Shown: positions 41,590 to 52,837, numbered from the stretch's first letter. The stretch is DNA of 64,000 nucleotides from Massilia sp. PAMC28688 (GCF_019443445.1 NZ_CP080378.1:3658001-3722000); one strand, 5' to 3'. The notes: generated from the letters alone by a model not told the origin. Translations and numbers: made by a program.

Positions 41590-42462
41590 ATGCCTACCTT
41601 TCCACGACGCAGGAAGCCCGGCCAGCCCAAGCCGAAGACCGGCAAGTTCGCGCGTTTTCGCAGCATTGGGCGGCGCAAGTTCGACGCCGAAGGCAATCCC
41701 ATCCGCCCGCGCGGCATTTACCTGCTGCCCAACGCGTTCACCACGGCGGCCCTGTTCTGCGGCTTCTACGCCATTGTGCAGGCCATGAACCAGCGCTTTG
41801 AATACGCCGCCTGGGCCATTTTTGTCGCCATGATCCTCGATGGCCTCGATGGCCGCGTGGCGCGCCTGACCAACACCCAGTCCGAATTCGGCGCCCAGTA
41901 CGACAGCCTGTCCGACATGGTCAGCTTCGGCGCCGCGCCGGCCCTCGTGATCTACGAATGGTCCCTGCGCTATCTGCCCGGCAAGTGGGGCTGGATCGCC
42001 GCCTTTGTGTACTGCTCCGGCGCCGCACTGCGCCTGGCGCGCTTCAATACCAATATCGAAGTGGTCGACAAGCGCTTCTTCCAGGGCCTTCCCAGCCCGG
42101 CGGCAGCGGCCATGGTCGCGGGCCTGATCCTGTTCATCATGGACCTGGGCGCCAGTCCGCGCGAACTGGGCTGGGTTGCCTTTGGCATCACCCTGTTCGC
42201 CGGCCTGACCATGGTCACCAACGTACCGTTTTACAGCTTCAAGGACGTCAACTTCCGCAAGTCCGTCCCCTTCATCGTGGTCTTTCTCATCGTGCTGGCG
42301 CTGGCGCTGGTATCGATCGACCCGCCCAAGGTGCTGACCTCGATTTTTGTGTTGTATGCCCTGTCCGGTTACGCGGTGTATTTCTGGCGCCTTGCAAAAG
42401 GCAGGCCGGTATCGATCGTGCAGACCGACGAGCACCCACTCGACCCGAGCGAGCGCCGCTGA
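41590..42462 (+). CDS. pssA: CDP-diacylglycerol--serine O-phosphatidyltransferase
   Basis: This 290-residue membrane enzyme has a basic cytoplasmic N-terminus and about seven membrane helices. The CDP-alcohol phosphotransferase motif is Asp-Gly-Leu-Asp-Gly-Arg-Val-Ala-Arg-(x8)-Gly-(x3)-Asp-(x3)-Asp. It makes phosphatidylserine, precursor of phosphatidylethanolamine. ATG 41590 is preferred over the in-frame TTG at 41575, though ribosome-site support is modest for both. Confidence 0.93.
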   Translation: MPTFPRRRKPGQPKPKTGKFARFRSIGRRKFDAEGNPIRPRGIYLLPNAFTTAALFCGFYAIVQAMNQRFEYAAWAIFVAMILDGLDGRVARLTNTQSEFGAQYDSLSDMVSFGAAPALVIYEWSLRYLPGKWGWIAAFVYCSGAALRLARFNTNIEVVDKRFFQGLPSPAAAAMVAGLILFIMDLGASPRELGWVAFGITLFAGLTMVTNVPFYSFKDVNFRKSVPFIVVFLIVLALALVSIDPPKVLTSIFVLYALSGYAVYFWRLAKGRPVSIVQTDEHPLDPSERR

Positions 42463-42533
42463 CCGACTGCGATGTCGTCTGGCGGTGCCTGCGTTTATTT
42501 AGCTTGATCTAGCTACTGGAGCCTGGAGCCGCC

Positions 42534-44078
<1,545 letters not shown>

Positions 44079-44146
44079 TCGCGCCCGCGCATTGCCAGGG
44101 CGCGCCTTTACTGATTAAATCGACGTTTTCGTTTTTTGGACACCTT

Positions 44147-45547
44147 GTGACATCAATCGAGACGATCAGGCGCGCCGTGCTGCGCGTGGCGCCGCGCGCC
44201 GCTGCGCTACTTCTGGTGCTGCCGGTGCTGGCCGCCCTCCTCACCGGCAACACGCTGCAGCGGCAGGATGCCGCGTTCAAGGCGGCGATGCAGGGCCAGG
44301 ATGGCCAGTCCGTCGAAAGCCGCGCGGCCGCGCTGCAGGCATTTGGCGCCACGCCACCGGCCAGCGTGTGCACCACCAGCGGCGACAAGACGCTTGACGC
44401 CTTCCGCGCCACCTATTGCCAGCGCTGGTCGGCGCAGTGGCAGCTGGTCATGGCACACAAGGTGGCGCTCGGCATCGCTTATGCGGGGCTGGCCCTGCTG
44501 CTGGCAATGGCAGCCGTTTCCCTGTACGTCGCGCGGGCGCGCAATGGCCGCCATGCCGGCGTGGTGACTGCCTTGCGCCTGGCCGCGGGCGGTACGGCGT
44601 GCCTGCTGACCATGCAGGCAGCGCTGCTGGCATGGCTGGCGGGGATGGTGCCGGCGCGCCTGTGGCAATTGCCGGCCGCGCCGTTTTCCATCGTGATTGC
44701 TGTGGCCTCGATCGTGACGCTCGCCGTGGCGCTGCAGCGCACGCGCCGCGCCGTGGCGCCACCCCTTGCCCTGCATGGCGAGGTGCTCATGCCTGATGAT
44801 GCGCCAGCCTTGTGGAACCGCATGAAAGACGTGGCAGGGCGGGTTGGCACGGCGCCGCCACGCCAGCTCATTCTCGGCACCACCAGCCAGTTTTTCGCGA
44901 CCGACGTGCGCCTGGTCGTCAATGGCAAACCCGTGCTGGGCCGGACACTGTTCGCCAGCCTGCCACTGCTCATGCAGCTCGACGCCGACGAGGCGGACGC
45001 GCTGTTGGCGCACGAGCTGGCGCAGCTCAAGGACAGCGATGCGGCCATCTGGCCCACGCTGCAGGTGGCCGACCGCTGGCTGGGGGCCGCGTCGCCGTTC
45101 ACGACGGTGCTGGCGGCGCCGGTCGCCCTGCAGCGCCTGCTGCTTGACCTTGCCCTGCACCGTGTGCAGCGCGAACGCAGCCTGGGTGCCGATGTCGCCG
45201 CCGCGCGTGTCACCTCGCCCACGGCCATGGCACAGGCCCTGGTCAAGGCTGCGGGATACAGCGCCTACCGTGCTGGCGCGCCCCACGGGGAGGCGCAGGA
45301 GCTGGCCGCAGGGTTGCCCGCGTTTGCCAATGCGGACGATTTTCCGGCCGTGGTGGCGAAAGCTGCTCCGGCTCATCTGTTTAATACCTATCCACCGCTG
45401 GCCGAGCGCATCGCCAGCATGGGCGCCTCGCTCACCGCGGCCGGGTACAGCCATGCGATGCTCGCGCGTGGCGCCGGCTGGTGCGATGACATTCCCAATC
45501 TGTCCCGGGTCGAGCAGCGCACCTGGGGCCGCGCGCAGGCGGCCTAA
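44147..45547 (+). CDS. M48 peptidase-like membrane protein with lost metal ligands
   Basis: This 466-residue protein has an N-terminal hydrophobic segment (~18-34) and two or three more (~107-127, ~148-166, ~180-196). Then comes a domain laid out like M48 peptidases. The zinc helix reads His289-Glu-Leu-Ala-Gln293 instead of HEXXH, and the downstream Glu ligand position reads Ser-Leu-Gly347-Ala-Asp. Two of three zinc ligands are thus missing, so proteolysis is unlikely. Translation starts at GTG 44147. It overlaps the convergent gene by 4 bases (CTAA). Confidence 0.72.
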   Translation: MTSIETIRRAVLRVAPRAAALLLVLPVLAALLTGNTLQRQDAAFKAAMQGQDGQSVESRAAALQAFGATPPASVCTTSGDKTLDAFRATYCQRWSAQWQLVMAHKVALGIAYAGLALLLAMAAVSLYVARARNGRHAGVVTALRLAAGGTACLLTMQAALLAWLAGMVPARLWQLPAAPFSIVIAVASIVTLAVALQRTRRAVAPPLALHGEVLMPDDAPALWNRMKDVAGRVGTAPPRQLILGTTSQFFATDVRLVVNGKPVLGRTLFASLPLLMQLDADEADALLAHELAQLKDSDAAIWPTLQVADRWLGAASPFTTVLAAPVALQRLLLDLALHRVQRERSLGADVAAARVTSPTAMAQALVKAAGYSAYRAGAPHGEAQELAAGLPAFANADDFPAVVAKAAPAHLFNTYPPLAERIASMGASLTAAGYSHAMLARGAGWCDDIPNLSRVEQRTWGRAQAA

Positions 45548-46239
45548 GGCTGGACGGTGGGCGCTTGCTCGTCCGGGTCGCACGTGGTGGGGATGGTCGT
45601 CGCGCTGCGCTTGAAGACATCATTGCCGCCCATATGGCGGTTGGGCGCGTAAGTCAGGCAGTAGGTGCGGTTGGCCGTGATGACGCGATAGCGCCTGTTT
45701 CCCCATCCACCCGGGTCGATGATTTCCTTGATCTTGGGTGCTTCATACCATCGTGGCGGCGCCAGCTCGGCAGCTTCCTCCACGCCTTTGACAAAGCGCT
45801 TGTGCGCCGTCATCACCGGCGCGCGTACCAGGCCTTTGGGAATCTGGCCGCGCATATCGCGCTCAATCGCCCCGATGTCGGCGCGGGCCCGCTCCAGCAT
45901 CTCTCCCGCGCCGGGCGCCTCAAGGGAAGGGGTAAGCGCCGCCGGCGCGGGGGGGATTGACTCGCCCTTCCCGGGCGCGGGCGGCCTTGGCGTCAGCGGC
46001 GCAGGTTTGACAGCCCGTGCCGGCGCACGGGGCGCCGCCGGCTGCGCGATGGCCGATGGCGGCGCAGGCGCGGGTTTCTCCTGCACGAACATGAAGACCA
46101 TGCGCCGTCCCTCGGCAATCTGCTCAGGTTGGGGGCGGCTGAAGAACAGGGCGCCCAGCAGCACGGCATGCATGCCGAGCATGAGCGCAATGGCGCTGTG
46201 GCGCTGGTGCCTGTCAGTGGGGGCGAGGGGGAAAGCCAT
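45544..46239 (-). CDS. Proline-rich single-pass membrane protein
   Basis: The 231-residue protein has a short basic N-terminus and one membrane segment (~15-33). A Pro/Ala-rich stretch (~55-110) follows, then a C-terminal part with two cysteines (in Tyr-Cys-Leu-Thr-Tyr and Thr-Cys-Asp-Pro). Topology is TonB-like, with a periplasmic proline-rich spacer, but there is no TonB C-terminal domain that I recognise. I chose ATG 46239; the frame upstream overlaps another gene's code. Confidence 0.65.
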   Translation of the reverse strand: MAFPLAPTDRHQRHSAIALMLGMHAVLLGALFFSRPQPEQIAEGRRMVFMFVQEKPAPAPPSAIAQPAAPRAPARAVKPAPLTPRPPAPGKGESIPPAPAALTPSLEAPGAGEMLERARADIGAIERDMRGQIPKGLVRAPVMTAHKRFVKGVEEAAELAPPRWYEAPKIKEIIDPGGWGNRRYRVITANRTYCLTYAPNRHMGGNDVFKRSATTIPTTCDPDEQAPTVQP

Positions 46240-46340
46240 CGCCGGACTATAGGCCAGCGTGTTGTTTTTACCACCCGACAAATAGAAAGTAGCGCCAGGC
46301 AAGCCTGGACGGCCCGCGTGACGCTCTTTACGCCAGGCGC

Positions 46341-47057
46341 TTAGCCGGCCTTGGGCTTGTCTGCTGCGGCGCTGCTGCAGGCCGCGCTCTTGTTCATGCG
46401 CGACTCTTCGTCGGCGCCGCGTCCGAGCGAGAGGCCAAAGCCAAAGCGCGTCATGCCGCTGGGGAAAAAGCGGCCTTCGCCGGCCTTGGCCATGTCCATG
46501 TCGGAGTTGCCGGCACCGAATTTTGCGTACCTGGCCTTGAGCTGGTTGCTGATTTCCGCACGTGACTCGTTGCTCACGGCCGATGGGAATTCGCGCACGA
46601 TGGTCGTCACCGTCCAGGCCTGCCTGGACGGGTCGGCCAGGCTCGGCATGAGGCTGATGCCGACGCGGGTGGGCGTGCTGCCGCCGGCGCCGTAGGTGCC
46701 GATCAATTCGTTGGAGTGGCAGGCGGCGGCCACTTTGGCCAGGCCGGGGAGGGCGGCGGCGTCGAACTGGTTGGCATGCAAATAGGGCGCCACTTCCGCT
46801 CCGGCGCCCGGGTAAGACGACTTGATGACGCGCAGCTTGTCCTCCGACAGCTTCATGCTGCCGGTCGCCTCGGCCTTGTTGTTGATCTTGAAGGCATTGT
46901 GGGCAGGTGCCCACTGGATCTTCGACAGTTCTGCAATGCCGTCGCCAAGGCACAGCTCGGTCACGCACGGCAGGCCGCGTTTTTCAAGCTCCTGGCCGCT
47001 GGCGGTCGTTTGCAGGAAGAGTAACGGTAGTGCAAGGGCGAGTACTTTGATGGACAT
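46341..47057 (-). CDS. Exported protein of unknown function
   Basis: This 238-residue precursor begins Met-Ser-Ile-Lys and has a signal peptide (hydrophobic 5-17, cleavage near Ala-Ser-Gly). The mature part has a Cys-x4-Cys near the N-terminus (Pro-Cys-Val-Thr-Glu-Leu-Cys), Ala-Ala-Cys-His and a Cys near the end. I recognise no domain. An FNR-type palindrome lies 80 bases upstream of the start. It probably shares a transcript with the downstream proline-rich protein. Confidence 0.65.
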   Translation of the reverse strand: MSIKVLALALPLLFLQTTASGQELEKRGLPCVTELCLGDGIAELSKIQWAPAHNAFKINNKAEATGSMKLSEDKLRVIKSSYPGAGAEVAPYLHANQFDAAALPGLAKVAAACHSNELIGTYGAGGSTPTRVGISLMPSLADPSRQAWTVTTIVREFPSAVSNESRAEISNQLKARYAKFGAGNSDMDMAKAGEGRFFPSGMTRFGFGLSLGRGADEESRMNKSAACSSAAADKPKAG

Positions 47058-47136
47058 GGCAGCTTTCAGGAACGTTGAATGGACGCCGCCGGGGCGCGTC
47101 GGCGCGTGTGAATACACATTGATTTAACGTTGTTTG

Positions 47137-47150
47137 TTGACGCATGTCAA
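47137..47150. promoter_or_regulatory. FNR/ANR-type palindrome
   Basis: TTGACGCATGTCAA is a perfect palindrome of two TTGAC half-sites with the 4-base spacer typical of CRP/FNR-family sites (consensus TTGAT-N4-ATCAA). The symmetry extends two bases further on each side (TG/CA, 47135-47152). It lies upstream of the leftward exported-protein gene. Confidence 0.5.
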
Positions 47151-47282
47151 CATTTTGAACGGCGGAAGACGTCGCGCGGCAAGGACTGTGGCGCCATCCG
47201 TACAAAGCGTTTTTGTTCACATAACGGTAGTGAAAACTTTGCCAAGGCACTTGTGAAAACGCTACCGGGCGAAGGGCGAGGT

Positions 47283-47783
47283 TCAATCGCGAAAGAAACG
47301 CTTTTCTTCGAACATGGGATCGGGCCCGTTCTGCATCATGCGCAGCGTACCACCGCGGTCGAAATGCAGGTGCATCATGGAATTCCACACGCCGCTTTCC
47401 TTGTAGCGGTAAGACCAGACTTCCAGGTCCGGCAGGCGCAGCCAGGAGCGTTCGGCCGGGCGGCCGATGGCATGCAGCACGTCGTCCCGCCTTGCCACGC
47501 CAATCTGCAAGGTCGCAAATTTTTCTCCTGTTAATACCTGTTCAAACAGCGCCAGCCTGCCGTCCGGCCCCAGCCGGGCCATCCAGGTGAACTGGCCGAA
47601 AGGACTGGTGGCGTATTCGAGCACCCGGCCCCGGGCAGACTGGTAGACGGCCGTCGGCTGGCCGAACTTGGCGCGGATGAGCTCGACCGTATCGCCCGGC
47701 ACCGGCGCCTCGCGCAGCATGCCCGCGCAGCCGGACAGTGCCAGCCCAGCCGCAACCATAGTCGTGAGCAATACTTTTCGCAT
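47283..47783 (-). CDS. Outer-membrane lipoprotein, SmpA/BamE-like
   Basis: This 166-residue precursor has a type II signal peptide with lipobox Leu-Ser-Gly-Cys (Cys at about residue 19). Gly-Asp-Thr-Val-Glu-Leu-Ile-Arg-Ala-Lys-Phe-Gly-Gln-Pro, a later Val-Leu-His-Ala-Ile-Gly-Arg-Pro and hydrophobic strands recall the SmpA/BamE repeat. The function is unproven. ATG 47783 starts the lipoprotein signal directly; upstream in-frame ATGs lack support. Confidence 0.75.
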   Translation of the reverse strand: MRKVLLTTMVAAGLALSGCAGMLREAPVPGDTVELIRAKFGQPTAVYQSARGRVLEYATSPFGQFTWMARLGPDGRLALFEQVLTGEKFATLQIGVARRDDVLHAIGRPAERSWLRLPDLEVWSYRYKESGVWNSMMHLHFDRGGTLRMMQNGPDPMFEEKRFFRD

Positions 47784-47960
47784 AAAAACCACCTTTCGCA
47801 CCATGAATGCCCCATGATGCCCGAGCAAAATGCATTGCGCACTGGCCGCACACGGGGATTTGCACTATACTTGCGGGTCTGGCCATTTTGGCCGGGCTAT
47901 TAATCGAAGTTCACGGTGCGCAGGGTTGCGACTCTTGCACCGCATGTGAAAGGTAATATC

Positions 47961-48230
47961 ATGACCGTAGAAAACATCAACAAAGCCGCCATCATCGCGG
48001 ACAATGCCCGTGCTCAAAACGACACCGGCTCCCCGGAAGTCCAGGTCGCTCTGCTGACCGCACGCATCAACGAACTGAACGGCCACTTCAAGGCTCACCA
48101 GAAGGATCACCACTCGCGCCGCGGCCTGATCATGATGGTCAACCGTCGTAAGAGCCTGCTGTCCTACCTGAAGAGCAAGGACGCAACCCGTTACCGCGAT
48201 CTGATCGCCAAACTGGGCCTGCGTAAGTAA
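47961..48230 (+). CDS. rpsO: 30S ribosomal protein S15
   Basis: The 89-residue protein has the S15 helical core (Gly-Ser-Pro-Glu-Val-Gln-Val-Ala, and Asp-His-His-Ser-Arg-Arg-Gly-Leu). It binds the 16S rRNA central domain. It is followed by a terminator-like hairpin and then pnp, the widely conserved rpsO-pnp pair. ATG 47961 is the standard start. Confidence 0.97.
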   Translation: MTVENINKAAIIADNARAQNDTGSPEVQVALLTARINELNGHFKAHQKDHHSRRGLIMMVNRRKSLLSYLKSKDATRYRDLIAKLGLRK

Positions 48231-48256
48231 TTTTTGCGGTCTTAAGGTTTATTGAA

Positions 48257-48288
48257 AGTGCCTGCGCAGCTTGCTGTGCGGGCATTTT
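48257..48288 (+). terminator. Hairpin between rpsO and pnp
   Basis: A 10-11-bp stem (arms around 48259-48269 and 48274-48284) is followed by TTTT. In E. coli the rpsO terminator lets some transcription continue into pnp. A similar partial terminator is likely here. Confidence 0.75.
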
Positions 48289-48391
48289 GCATTTGTAAGT
48301 CGAAATTATGTAGGAAAGGCAAGAAGTGTTGCCTGTGGTGAGGTGAACGACAGCCCCTGAAAATCTGTCGGCAAATAGAAAGGGATTACCC

Positions 48392-50515
48392 ATGTTTAAT
48401 AAAGTTACGAAAACCTTCCAGTACGGCCAGCATCAAGTGACCCTGGAGACGGGCGAGATTGCGCGCCAGGCTTCCGGCGCCGTCATGGTGTCGATCGAAG
48501 ACACCGTCGTCCTGGCTACCGTGGTGGCGCGCAAGGACGCCAAGCCAGGCCAGGATTTCTTTCCGCTGACCGTAGACTATGTAGAGAAAACGTACGCTGC
48601 GGGTAAGATCCCTGGCGGCTTCTTCAAGCGCGAAGGCCGTCCATCGGAAAAGGAAACCCTGACCAGCCGCCTGATTGACCGTCCGATCCGTCCGCTGTTC
48701 CCGGAAGGCTACCTGAACGAAGTGCAGGTCATCATTCACGTGCTGTCGGTCAACCCTGAGATTGACCCCGACATCGCCGCCATGATCGGCGCCTCGGCCG
48801 CCCTGTGCGTGTCGGGCGTGCCTTTCAACGGCCCGGTTGGCGCGGCGCGCGTCGGCTACGCCAACGGCCAGTACATCCTGAACCCGACCACAACCGAACT
48901 GAAGACATCGCAGATGGACCTGGTTGTTGCCGGTACCGAAACCGCCGTGCTGATGGTGGAATCGGAAGCCCAGCAACTGTCCGAAGAAATCATGCTTGGC
49001 GCCGTGGTCTTTGGCCACGACCAGATGAAGGCCGTGATCGAAGCCATCCACGAACTGGTGCGCGATGGCGGCAAGCCGGAAGTCGAATGGACGGCCCCGC
49101 CGAAAAATGAAGCGCTCATTTCGCGCGTGCAGGCACTGGCGGGCGACAACATCAACGCTGCCTACCAGATCCGCGACAAGGTTGCCCGTACCGCCAAGCT
49201 GAAGGCCACCTACGCCGAGCTGTATGCCACCCTGGCCGCCGACGCTGCCGCCAGCGGCACCTCGGCCCCGGACAATGCCGACGTCGGCAACGTCCTGTTC
49301 GACATGGAGTCGAAGGTCGTGCGTTCGCAGATCCTGTCGGGCGAGCCACGCATTGACGGGCGCGATACCCGCACCGTGCGTCCGATCGCGATCCGCACCA
49401 GCATCCTGCCGCGCACCCACGGTTCGGCCCTGTTCACCCGCGGTGAAACCCAGGCCCTGGTTGTGGCCACCCTCGGCACCGCCCGCGACAGCCAGAAGAT
49501 CGACGCGCTGATGGGCGAGTACACCGACGACTTCATGATGCACTACAACATGCCTCCGTTCGCCACCGGCGAAACCGGCCGTGTTGGCACGCCGAAGCGC
49601 CGCGAAATCGGCCACGGCCGCCTGGCCAAGCGCGCGCTGATCGCCGCGCTGCCCAGCCCTGAAGACTTCAGCTACTCGGTGCGCCTGGTATCCGAAATCA
49701 CCGAGTCCAATGGTTCCTCCTCGATGGCGTCGGTATGCGGCGGCTGCCTGGCACTGATGGACGCCGGCGTGCCGATGAAGGCACACGTTGCCGGCATCGC
49801 CATGGGCCTGATCAAGGAAGGCGGCAAGTTCGCCGTGCTGACCGACATCCTGGGTGACGAAGACCACCTCGGCGACATGGACTTCAAGGTAGCCGGTACG
49901 CCCGAAGGCATTACAGCGCTGCAGATGGACATCAAGATCATGGGCATCACCAAGGAAATCATGCAGGTCGCGCTGGCGCAAGCGAAGGAAGCGCGTCACC
50001 ACATCCTCGGTGAAATGCAAAAGGCCATGCCGCACGTGAAGACCGAACTGTCGGACTTCGCACCGCGCCTGATCACCATCAAGATCAATCCGGAAAAGAT
50101 CCGCGACGTGATCGGCAAGGGCGGCGCCGTCATTCGCGCGCTGACCGAAGAGACGGGCACCCAGATCGACATCAGCGACGAAGGCGTGGTCACCATCGCT
50201 TCCGTCGACGCTGCTGCCGGCCAGGAAGCCAAGCGCCGCATCGAAGAGCTGACCGCCTCGGTCGAAGTAGGCAAGACCTACGACGGCGTGGTGCTCAAGC
50301 TGCTCGACTTCGGCGCCATCGTCCAGGTCATGCCGGGCAAGGACGGCCTGCTGCACATCTCGCAGATCGCCAACGAGCGTGTGAACGCCGTTGCCGACTA
50401 CCTGAAAGAAGGCCAGGCAGTGCGCGTCAAGGTCCTCGAGACCGACGACCGCGGCCGCCTCAAGCTGTCGATGAAAGCTGCCGACGGTGTCGAAGGCGCG
50501 CCAGCTGCCGTGTAA
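48392..50515 (+). CDS. pnp: Polyribonucleotide nucleotidyltransferase (PNPase)
   Basis: The 707-residue protein has two RNase PH domains, a helical linker, and C-terminal KH (Ile-Gly-Lys-Gly-Gly-Ala-Val-Ile) and S1 domains. It is a phosphorolytic 3'-5' exoribonuclease and part of RNA turnover complexes. GGGATTACCC, with little SD character, precedes the ATG. The 160-bp leader with its hairpin could be a site of autoregulation, as in E. coli. Confidence 0.97.
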   Translation: MFNKVTKTFQYGQHQVTLETGEIARQASGAVMVSIEDTVVLATVVARKDAKPGQDFFPLTVDYVEKTYAAGKIPGGFFKREGRPSEKETLTSRLIDRPIRPLFPEGYLNEVQVIIHVLSVNPEIDPDIAAMIGASAALCVSGVPFNGPVGAARVGYANGQYILNPTTTELKTSQMDLVVAGTETAVLMVESEAQQLSEEIMLGAVVFGHDQMKAVIEAIHELVRDGGKPEVEWTAPPKNEALISRVQALAGDNINAAYQIRDKVARTAKLKATYAELYATLAADAAASGTSAPDNADVGNVLFDMESKVVRSQILSGEPRIDGRDTRTVRPIAIRTSILPRTHGSALFTRGETQALVVATLGTARDSQKIDALMGEYTDDFMMHYNMPPFATGETGRVGTPKRREIGHGRLAKRALIAALPSPEDFSYSVRLVSEITESNGSSSMASVCGGCLALMDAGVPMKAHVAGIAMGLIKEGGKFAVLTDILGDEDHLGDMDFKVAGTPEGITALQMDIKIMGITKEIMQVALAQAKEARHHILGEMQKAMPHVKTELSDFAPRLITIKINPEKIRDVIGKGGAVIRALTEETGTQIDISDEGVVTIASVDAAAGQEAKRRIEELTASVEVGKTYDGVVLKLLDFGAIVQVMPGKDGLLHISQIANERVNAVADYLKEGQAVRVKVLETDDRGRLKLSMKAADGVEGAPAAV

Positions 50516-50537
50516 GCACCACAAGGCTCCGGCCTGA

Positions 50538-50574
50538 AAAAGACCGCCAGCGCGCAAGCCCTGGCGGTTTTTTT
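50538..50574 (+). terminator. Terminator of pnp
   Basis: ACCGCCAG (50543-50550) and CTGGCGGT (50561-50568) form a perfect 8-bp stem followed by seven T residues, a strong intrinsic terminator. Confidence 0.92.
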
Positions 50575-50676
50575 GTCAGCAGATATGTCGAGCAGCTAGA
50601 CGTCCGGCGGGGCAGCCCGTGTGGCTGCGCTGCGCGCCGCATGCAAAAACCGCGTGACCTCTGGTATATTGCACCC

Positions 50677-51267
50677 ATGCCTGCCATTGACCCCCGCATT
50701 GACGCCTATATCGGCGCTGCCCCGCCGTTTGCCCAGCCCATCCTGCATCATATTCGCGCCGTCATCCACCAAGCCTGTCCGCAGGTGGAAGAAACCATCA
50801 AATGGAGTCGCCCGCATTTCCAGTACAAGGGGATGCTGTGCCAGATGTCGGCTTTCAAGGCCCACTGCGCACTCGGGTTCTGGAAGGGCAAGCTGCTGTT
50901 CCCCGACTCGCCGCAAGAGGGCATGGGCCACTTTGGCCGCATCACCGCCATTACCGACCTGCCGTCTGAAGAAGCGCTGGGTGACATCATCAGGCAGGCC
51001 ATGAAGTTCAATGACGAGGCAGAGAAGGCGCCGGCGCGCGATCGGCCGGCAGCGCGCGCGCTGGTGGTGCCTGAAGCGATGCAGACAGCGCTGGCGGCCA
51101 ACGCGCAAGCGCAGGCCAGCTTCGACAAGGGCAGCGCGAGTTTCAAGCGCGAATACGTCGACTGGGTGGCCGGCGCCAGGACGGAGGCAACGCGCGCGCG
51201 GCGCCTGCAGCAGGCCGTGGAATGGCTGGCCGAGGGCAAGGCCCGCAACTGGAAATACGAAAAGTGA
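50677..51267 (+). CDS. YdeI/OmdA-like DUF1801 protein
   Basis: This 196-residue protein has a DUF1801 fold (Pro-Pro-Phe-Ala-Gln-Pro-Ile-Leu-His-His-Ile-Arg...Ile-Lys-Trp-Ser-Arg-Pro-His-Phe). Its C-terminal OmdA-type helical part has Tyr-Val-Asp-Trp-Val and Arg-Arg-Leu-Gln-Gln-Ala. YdeI in enterobacteria is linked to resistance to cationic peptides; here the role is inferred only from family. ATG 50677 is preferred to the in-frame 50641. Confidence 0.85.
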   Translation: MPAIDPRIDAYIGAAPPFAQPILHHIRAVIHQACPQVEETIKWSRPHFQYKGMLCQMSAFKAHCALGFWKGKLLFPDSPQEGMGHFGRITAITDLPSEEALGDIIRQAMKFNDEAEKAPARDRPAARALVVPEAMQTALAANAQAQASFDKGSASFKREYVDWVAGARTEATRARRLQQAVEWLAEGKARNWKYEK

Positions 51268-51286
51268 CAAGCCGCTGACACGGCCA

Positions 51287-51329
51287 TGAAAAAGCCGCCG
51301 GACCGACATGATGTCGGCCGGCGGCTTGT
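51287..51329. terminator. Bidirectional terminator
   Basis: AAGCCGCCGG (51292-51301) pairs with CCGGCGGCTT (51318-51327), and the inner arms (CCGACAT with ATGTCGG) extend the stem. The T run on the minus strand (A run 51289-51293) suits the leftward M16 operon. It also closes the rightward DUF1801 gene. Confidence 0.85.
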
Positions 51330-51344
51330 TTGTTGAACCAGTGC

Positions 51345-52826
51345 TTACTTGCCTGCTGGTGCTGGCAGGGCGCCGCCCGGTGCGGTGACGGTGAACTGGC
51401 CAAACGGCTTGAGCTGCTCGGCCACGGCCGACGGGTCGCCAACCACGACGATCGACTGCTTCTCGGGAGCGAAATACTTCTTGCCCATCTCGCGCACCTG
51501 CTCCGGCGTGACCTTCTGAATCATTGGCACGTACTTGCCCAGGAACTCGGGCGGCAGGCCCACCAGCCAGTTCTGCGCCAGCGTTGAAGCCACGGCGTTC
51601 TGCAGCTGGTTGCTGAGCAAATAGGTGCCGGCGATGTAGCGCTTGTTCATCTCCATTTCCGGCGCCGGCACCAGCTCGGTGCCGAGGCGGCGGTACTCGC
51701 CCTGGAATTCCTTGAGCGCGGCCCCGGTGACCTCGTTGCGCACATCGGCGCCGCCGACGATGCTGCCGCCGTTGCGGTAGGTGCGCGCTCCTGCATACGC
51801 ACCGTAGGTGTAACCCTTTTCTTCACGCAGGTTCAGGTTCACGCGGCTGCTGAAGCCGCCGCCAATGATGGTGCTGGCCAGGCGCAGCGGCACCAGGTCG
51901 TCGGTGGTGGCGGCCATGCCGGGGCTGCCCAGGCGCACGGTCGACTGCACGCTGCCCTCGCGCGGCAGTACCAGGCGGGCCGGCGCCACGCTTGGCGCGG
52001 CACTTTGCGGCTCGGGCAGTGCTTCGCCTTCCGCCTTCCAGTCGCCAAACTCGGCCTGCGCCAGCTTCATGGCTTCGGCCGACGTGATGCGGCCGGTGAC
52101 CACCAGCAGCGCGCGCTCGGGCCGGAAGCGCTTTTTGTGTTCGGCCGCCAGCAGCTGTGCGCTGTTGGCATTGATCGACTCCACGGTCGGCGTGGTGGTG
52201 GCGTACGGATGGTCACCGTAAATGGCCTTGTTCAGGGCGCGCTCGGCCAGGTAGCCCGGCTGCGCTTCGGCCGCCTTCAGTCCCTGCAAGGCGTTGGCCT
52301 TGGCCAGTGCCACTTCCTTGGCCGGGAACGACGGCGTGCGCGCCACTTCAGCGAGCAGGTCCATCATGGGGGCAGCCTGCGATGCCAGGGCATTGGCATA
52401 GACGATGATGCCATCGTGGCTGGAGCCGGCACCGACCGAGCCGCCCATGCCTTGCGCCGCTTCGGCAATGGCGCGCGAATCGCGCTTGACCGTGCCTTCG
52501 TTGAGCATACCGGCCAGCATGTTGGCAAAGCCGGCCTGCTGCTTGTCATCGGCGCTGTGGCCGGCGCCGCGTACCGCGAGCACATAGTCGACACGGGGCA
52601 GGCCGTCACGCGGCATGACCCAGACCGTCAGGCCATTGGCCAGGGTCTTCTTGTCGATTTTCGGCGCCGGGATCGCCTTGTCCGGGCCAAACTTGGGAAC
52701 CTGCGAGGCGGCCGGCGCGGCGGGCTTGGTGGTTTCGGTGGCTGCCGCGGCGCCGGCACCATCCTGGGCAAACGCGGCCGGTGTGAACAGGGCGCTGATC
52801 GCCAGTGTGAGCATCAGTTTTTTCAT
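51345..52826 (-). CDS. M16 peptidase-like subunit without active site
   Basis: This 493-residue precursor has a signal peptide (cleavage after Ala-Phe-Ala, ~residue 20) and an Ala/Pro-rich linker. Two pitrilysin/insulinase-type domains follow. At the position of HXXEH it reads Asn102-Met-Leu-Ala-Gly106, so zinc is not bound. It probably pairs with the active protein encoded 11 bases upstream in the same operon, as in heterodimeric M16B peptidases. It is predicted to be periplasmic. Confidence 0.88.
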   Translation of the reverse strand: MKKLMLTLAISALFTPAAFAQDGAGAAAATETTKPAAPAASQVPKFGPDKAIPAPKIDKKTLANGLTVWVMPRDGLPRVDYVLAVRGAGHSADDKQQAGFANMLAGMLNEGTVKRDSRAIAEAAQGMGGSVGAGSSHDGIIVYANALASQAAPMMDLLAEVARTPSFPAKEVALAKANALQGLKAAEAQPGYLAERALNKAIYGDHPYATTTPTVESINANSAQLLAAEHKKRFRPERALLVVTGRITSAEAMKLAQAEFGDWKAEGEALPEPQSAAPSVAPARLVLPREGSVQSTVRLGSPGMAATTDDLVPLRLASTIIGGGFSSRVNLNLREEKGYTYGAYAGARTYRNGGSIVGGADVRNEVTGAALKEFQGEYRRLGTELVPAPEMEMNKRYIAGTYLLSNQLQNAVASTLAQNWLVGLPPEFLGKYVPMIQKVTPEQVREMGKKYFAPEKQSIVVVGDPSAVAEQLKPFGQFTVTAPGGALPAPAGK

Positions 52827-52837
52827 GGATGCGCTCC

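Noticed and set aside
48386..50557. 723-codon open frame on the minus strand
   Set aside because: It is an exact shadow of pnp, rich in His/Gln/Val/Gly as expected for antisense codons, with no domain.
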